Origin: Corynespora cassiicola
Lineage: Eukaryota; Ascomycota; Dothideomycetes; Pleosporales; Corynesporascaceae
NCBI GenBank assembly: GCA_022059125.1
Contig: JAEUWY010000015.1
Coordinates: 744,001-808,000, forward strand
Reading direction: 5' to 3'
Length of the DNA stretch: 64,000 nucleotides
The first letter of the stretch is position 1; each line of letters starts with the position of its first letter. This document shows, piece after piece, positions 59,588 to 64,000 of the stretch. A model generated the notes under the pieces. The model searched no databases, had not been told where the DNA came from, and saw only the letters and a list, made by a program, of their open reading frames with translations. The position numbers and the translations under genes were made by a program.

Positions 59588-59864
59588 CCCCTAACAGCCC
59601 CAACGCGAGCCACCTACACCTATTATACTACAACAAAAAAATATCTAATCAGCTTATAAAGAGGCCTTAGTAATTCTTACTTTTTTTAGCTATTTAAAAT
59701 AATTTTATTTAAAATATTTAACGCGCTGTTTCTGCGTACAGTATTTTTTATACTATATTAAATCGATGCCTACGGCCCGGGGGACCGCAAGGGCGAGGTC
59801 CATGTTGCTACGCTGATCAGCCTACTGTAACAGGGCTACTAATCTTGAGAACTTACAGTTGACT

Positions 59865-59912
59865 GTGGGCTGGCTTGTGGGCTGGCTTGTAGGCTGGCTT
59901 GTGAGCTAGTCT
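59865..59912. repeat. 12-bp tandem repeat, four copies
   Basis: Two perfect GTGGGCTGGCTT units, a third with one G to A change and a fourth more diverged. Confidence 0.85.
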
Positions 59913-60169
59913 GCGGTCTGCGGTCTGTGGGCTAACTACAGTAATTAGCTTATAAAACAACTTTAACATAGGCTTCAAAACTTACGCGTACGGATACAGG
60001 GTGTAATAGAGTCTAGAAGGTAGATGATCTGCACAGTCGTTACGAGCGTAGCTAATAATACTTCTCTAAACAGCAATAGCTTTTTTTTATAATATTTACT
60101 TAGGCAGGTATTTATAAAAGTTAAATTTTTGTAGTAAAATATTAGAGCTTCTATTTAAAGCTTTTATCT

Positions 60170-60950
60170 AGAGCTTATAGTAATTTATTAAGAGTATCTT
60201 GCTTTACGCAACTACGCTTCGCGTTTAATACTTTAATAACTATAAATTACAATTTTTTTATATTATTTTTAAATAAATTTTTAAAGCTCTAAAGCTTTAA
60301 AATAGTATTTTTTTTTAGCTGTTATTTTTACAATTTATAATTTATAATTTATAATTTATATAGTTATAAATTTACAGACTAGTAAACTAGTAAACTTATA
60401 GAATAAAAATTACTTACTTACTCGTTAATAACTTAATTATTTTTTATTATTTTTAGTTACTGTTTTATTAAATATCTAACTAGTATTATTTCTGTTTTTT
60501 TTATTAATTTATATTTACTGTTTAGTTTTAGCCTAGTACAGCTAAAAAAAAAAACTTCTATAGCTTTTTTAATATAACTTTAATAAAATAGGTTTTATCT
60601 AAAAAACTGTAAAAGTTCTTTTTTTTTAGCTTTACTAAACTAGAACTAAATAATAAATATAGATAATAAGTATAAATAGTAATAATACTAGTTAGGCGTT
60701 TAATAAAACAGTAACTAAAAATAATAAAAAATATTTAAATTATTAATAAAGTAATTTTTATTCTGTAAGTACGTAAGTTATAAAAATTATAGTAAAAAAT
60801 AAAATATTATTTTAAAATTTTAAAGTTTTAAAGTTTTAAAATAGTAATATCTATAAAAATCTATTTAAAATTATTATAATATTAAAGTAAATAATTATAA
60901 TCTATAAGCTAGTAAAGTTTTTTTTTTAACGAGTTATTAAGCTGTAGATT
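60170..60950. repeat. Long imperfect AT-rich palindrome
   Basis: Bases about 60397-60556 pair as an inverted repeat with about 60616-60775, sharing for example AGTTACTGTTTTATTAAA and CTAACTAGTATTATT. Weaker pairing extends outwards to about 60170 and 60950. The centre is near 60585. Boundaries are approximate. Confidence 0.65.
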
Positions 60951-61613
60951 TTAATTCTAATATATATATAAAAATACTGTCTGCTGTACTAGAACTATAT
61001 AAAATAAATCTATAGTTTTTAACCAAAACTTTTAAATTACAGCTTTTTTAAATTATAAAAAAAATATTTTATTTTAATTAAAACTTAACTTATTATAAGT
61101 AAGCTATTTTATAGAACCGGAACAGCTTACAGCTAATATAGTATAGTAATATAGCTGTAATAGCTATAATAGCTGTAATAGTTTATAAAGTTTTAATTTT
61201 TACAGCTACGCTTAGCGTAGTTAGTATTATTTTAATAATTTTAGTTTATAATAAAAATAACTTTTTTCTAAAGTTTTAGATAAAGTTTTAGCTAAAATTT
61301 TAGCTAAAATTTTTAGTACTAATAATAAGTTAAAATTTTAATTTTAATTTTATTATATAGTATTTTTATTTAAACTTTTTATTTAGTAGATAGCTTTTTT
61401 TTATAAACTTTTAAAAATATTAAAAAAAAAAGTAGTTTAAACAGCAGCAGCAGTAGTAGTAATTTATATATTATATATATTTTATATTTAAGTAACTGCT
61501 AACGTGTAATAGTAATTATAAAGTAATAGTAGTTATAAAAATAGTATTTATAAATAACTTTTAGTCTTAACAGTTCTTTTTTAGTTAATTATATTTTTTT
61601 TTTTAAATTTTTA

Positions 61614-61830
61614 CAGAGGGGTGACATTAAAAAAGAGTAATCGAAAAAATAGCACTTTTTAAACTTCTATAACTTTTTAACTAGACTAGCTATTTTTAAA
61701 AAAAAAAATAAGTTATATAGAGATTTTTCTAGTTCTTAATTATAACAAAAAAAAGAAATTGCTTATATAATAAAAATAAACTTAAAAATTAGAAAAAAAG
61801 TAGACTAAAAAAAAGAGTAAAATTAAAATC
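61614..61830 (+). repeat. Left terminal inverted repeat of the Tc1 element
   Basis: Pairs with 63527-63744. The first 80 bases match almost perfectly. Confidence 0.9.
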
Positions 61831-62081
61831 TAATTTATTTTTTATTAATAAAATTTTTTAAACTTTTTATTTTACGCTAACTATATTTAGCTAAGTCTAT
61901 ATTACGTAAGTAAAAAACTAGAGCTAAAAATTTAATTTAATATTAAAAAAATAAAGTTTTAAAAATAAAGTTTTGCTTATATAAGCACTAATTACATAAT
62001 AATAAACTAGTTAAATTAGTATAAAAATAAATATTTTAGAAATTTAAACTTGAATCTCTATTTTCTCTGAACACAGATAAG

Positions 62082-63298
62082 ATGGAACCTCAATTCTCAA
62101 TATATGAAGAGAAAGTTAATCTTTTATATAAAGCTAATACATCTATTATAACTATTTCTAATATATTAAATAAAAGTAAAAAAAGTATTTATAATACTAT
62201 ACAACGTATTAAAAGAAAAAAAAAATTATTTAATAGCATAATAAGAGATAGAAATCAGGATAAAATAAAGCTATTAAAAAGAGATAAAAGAATTATAAAT
62301 AGGGATTTAATTAAAAGCCCTAAAAAAACAAATAAAAGAATATTATTAGAAAATAATATAAAAATATCTAAAAGAAGCTTACAAAGATATTTAAAAGAAG
62401 AAAATTATAGTACAAATATTAGTACTAAAAAGCCGTATTTAAATAAAAAAAAAGCTGAAATAAGATTAAAATACGCAAAAAAACAATTAAAAAATATAGA
62501 AAATATAAATTTAAATAAAATTATATTTTCTGATGAGTCAGCAATAGAAAGAGGCTTAGGTTCTAGACAGGAATATATAAGAAAAAAGAGAAATAAAAGA
62601 GTAGGAGTTGAATTAGCTTTTATAAAATCAAATTGTAAGTAAAAAAAAAAATTAAAAAAATTAAAATTAATTAAAAATTAATTATAATTTTTTAATTTAA
62701 TTACTTTTTTAAAAAAAAAATACTAATTAAATTATAGCTCGAGATATTGTTATATCAGTATGGGGAGCTATTTGGATAGGAGGAAGATCAGAATTAGTGT
62801 TTATTAAAACACCTAATTCTAAAAATAACTTTAATAATACGGATTATATACAAAAAGTATTAAAATCTATTATTAAAAAACAAATAAAACCCGGTTAGTT
62901 TATATACTTTTTTTTATTTTTTTATTAAATTTATTATTTAATTAAATTTATTTAATTAAATATTAAATTATAAAATTAATATAAATACTAATTACTTTAT
63001 AGACTGGAAATTTCAACAAGATAATTCAAAAATCTATACAGCTAAACCAGTTTTAAAATGGTTTAAAAGAAACAAAATTGAATTATTTGAACATCCAGCT
63101 TATAGCCCAGACTTAGCACCTATAGAAAATATCTGGGCTATATTAAAAAATAATTTAAAAAAATTAAATCCTAATTTATTAGGTAAAAAAAATAATAAAA
63201 AAGAAAATACTTTATTTATAAACGCTATAAATAAAGAATGGAATTTAATTCCACAAAAAATAATAGATAATTGTATATTATCTTTACCTAGGCGTTAG
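62082..63298 (+). CDS. Tc1-family transposase (DD34E), spliced and open
   Basis: Cuts and pastes the element at TA sites. Exons 62082-62634, 62738-62893 and 63003-63298 give 334 residues, normal for the family; both introns are phase 1 with GTAAGT/GTTAGT donors and TACTAAT branch sites. The N-terminal half is helix-turn-helix rich (about 1-110). The catalytic triad is complete: first D in IFSDESA, second D in FQQDNSK, E in DLAPIENIW, with exactly 34 residues between second D and E. The protein is Lys/Asn/Ile-rich because codons are extremely A/T-rich, unlike all other genes here. No internal stop or frame shift is seen, so activity is possible but unproven. Confidence 0.9.
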
Positions 63299-63526
63299 GA
63301 GGCAGTTATTAAAGCTAACGGATATTATACAAAATATTAATAATTTAATTAATTATTAATTTATTTATATAGTTTAGTTTTTTTAAAAAAAAATTTCTGT
63401 TATTATTATTATTTTTTTTTAAATAAAAAAGCTATATTAAAATTTTTTGAATATAGTTATATATCATACAAGTTTATCATAATTAAATAAAAAATAAAAA
63501 TTATACGCTAGGTAAAAAATAAATCA

Positions 63527-63744
63527 GCTTTTAATTTTACTTTTTATTTTAGTCTACTTTTCTTCTAACTTTTAAGTCTATTTTTATTATATAAACAATA
63601 TCTTTTTTTTATTATAATTAAGAACTAGAAAAATCTCTATATAACTTATTTTTTTTTTTAAAAAATAGCTAGTCTAGTTAAAAAGTTATAGAAGTTTAAA
63701 AAGTGCTATTTTTTCGATTACTCTTTTTTAATGTCACCCCTCTG
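63527..63744 (-). repeat. Right terminal inverted repeat of the Tc1 element
   Basis: Inverted copy of 61614-61830, ending CACCCCTCTG before TA. Confidence 0.9.
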
Positions 63745-63746
63745 TA

Positions 63747-64000
63747 CTATAAAAGTATATATTAATCTAATTTTTTTTTTTAAGTTTTTACTATTATAAG
63801 AACATGGAACGATTTATCTCCGATACAGCTCAGATACTACTTAGAATAAGAGTTCACAGAACTAAGGAATAATTATAAATTAGAACCTATAAGTTTTATA
63901 TAAAAAAACATTTCTAAACTACAGAACTATTTAAAACTATTATAATTTTTTATAGTTTCTCTCCAGCACCTATTTTAAGTCTAGTCTAATCTAGTTCTAT
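63747..64000. other. AT-rich sequence to the window edge
   Basis: Flank of the Tc1 insertion; nothing recognisable. Confidence 0.5.

Larger units (their letters stand above)
59588..61613. other. AT-rich repeat island
   Basis: Mostly A/T with long homopolymers and no open frame of note. A GC-containing patch at 59764-59990 holds a tandem repeat. The composition fits heavily RIP-mutated transposon DNA. Confidence 0.7.
61614..63744 (+). mobile_element. Complete Tc1/mariner transposon
   Basis: 2131 bp between TA dinucleotides at 61612-61613 and 63745-63746. Inverted repeats of about 217 bp start CAGAGGGGTGACATT at both ends; the outer 80 bp are almost identical and the inner part differs mostly by C/T and G/A changes. 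It encodes one spliced transposase. The element is about 85% A/T by eye. Confidence 0.92.

Noticed and set aside
1..64000. tRNA or rRNA genes
   Set aside because: I looked for TTCGA-containing T-loops with matching cloverleaf arms and found none convincing; a covariance-model scan would be decisive.

Overview
The window is nuclear DNA of a filamentous ascomycete (Pezizomycotina; a dothideomycete is plausible but the species cannot be read from the sequence). The signs are short spliceosomal introns of about 45-110 nt with GTAAGT-type donors and CTAAC/CTGAC branch sites, typical fungal housekeeping proteins, fungus-only families (DUF3433, Helo-like/STAND, GUP1, LST7), and a strongly AT-rich, RIP-like transposon island next to GC-rich gene blocks. 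I saw no rRNA, tRNA or CRISPR. Most genes are spliced; I rebuilt exon joins by eye from splice signals and reading-frame phase.

Layout. 1-4.6 kb: a Sec7-PH Arf-GEF on the minus strand, cut by the left edge. 4.65-9.87 kb: 5.2 kb of noncoding, low-complexity DNA. 9.9-15.5 kb: an accessory pair on the plus strand, a four-exon O-methyltransferase and an uninterrupted 1213-residue NLR/STAND protein. 16.2-26.2 kb: a compact housekeeping block, NUP159 (-), PUP1 proteasome beta2 (+), ARP4 (-) and GUP1 MBOAT acyltransferase (+), with two short shared promoters. 29.2-32.1 kb: a secreted GH17 cell-wall glucanase-like protein and an extended SDR reductase, convergent. 32.4-33.8 kb: AT-rich spacer with a 280-bp palindromic MITE. 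33.8-41.0 kb: a five-exon DUF3433 membrane protein and a stand-alone Helo-like domain protein. 43.4-51.2 kb: F-box protein, LST7/folliculin-like protein and a 72-residue hydrophilic protein, each separated by 2-2.5 kb of low-complexity spacer.

51.9-59.1 kb is a small metabolic-looking locus in decay: a frame-broken amidase, an intact secreted SnoaL/NTF2-like protein, an intact cupin, an inverted and broken second copy of that cupin, and an intact UbiA prenyltransferase. The three intact genes each have a TATA box 55-80 bp upstream. From 59.54 kb to the right edge lies an AT-rich repeat island. It starts with a terminal repeat matching the MITE 27 kb away and holds a long foldback and a complete Tc1/mariner element (61614-63744) whose transposase still reads through three exons with all DD34E residues.

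The genes worth most attention are the NLR with a cationic tryptophan-containing tail, the separate Helo-like protein, the structurally complete Tc1 element, the shared terminal-repeat family and the decaying prenyltransferase/cupin locus. No complete new multi-gene system is proven here.
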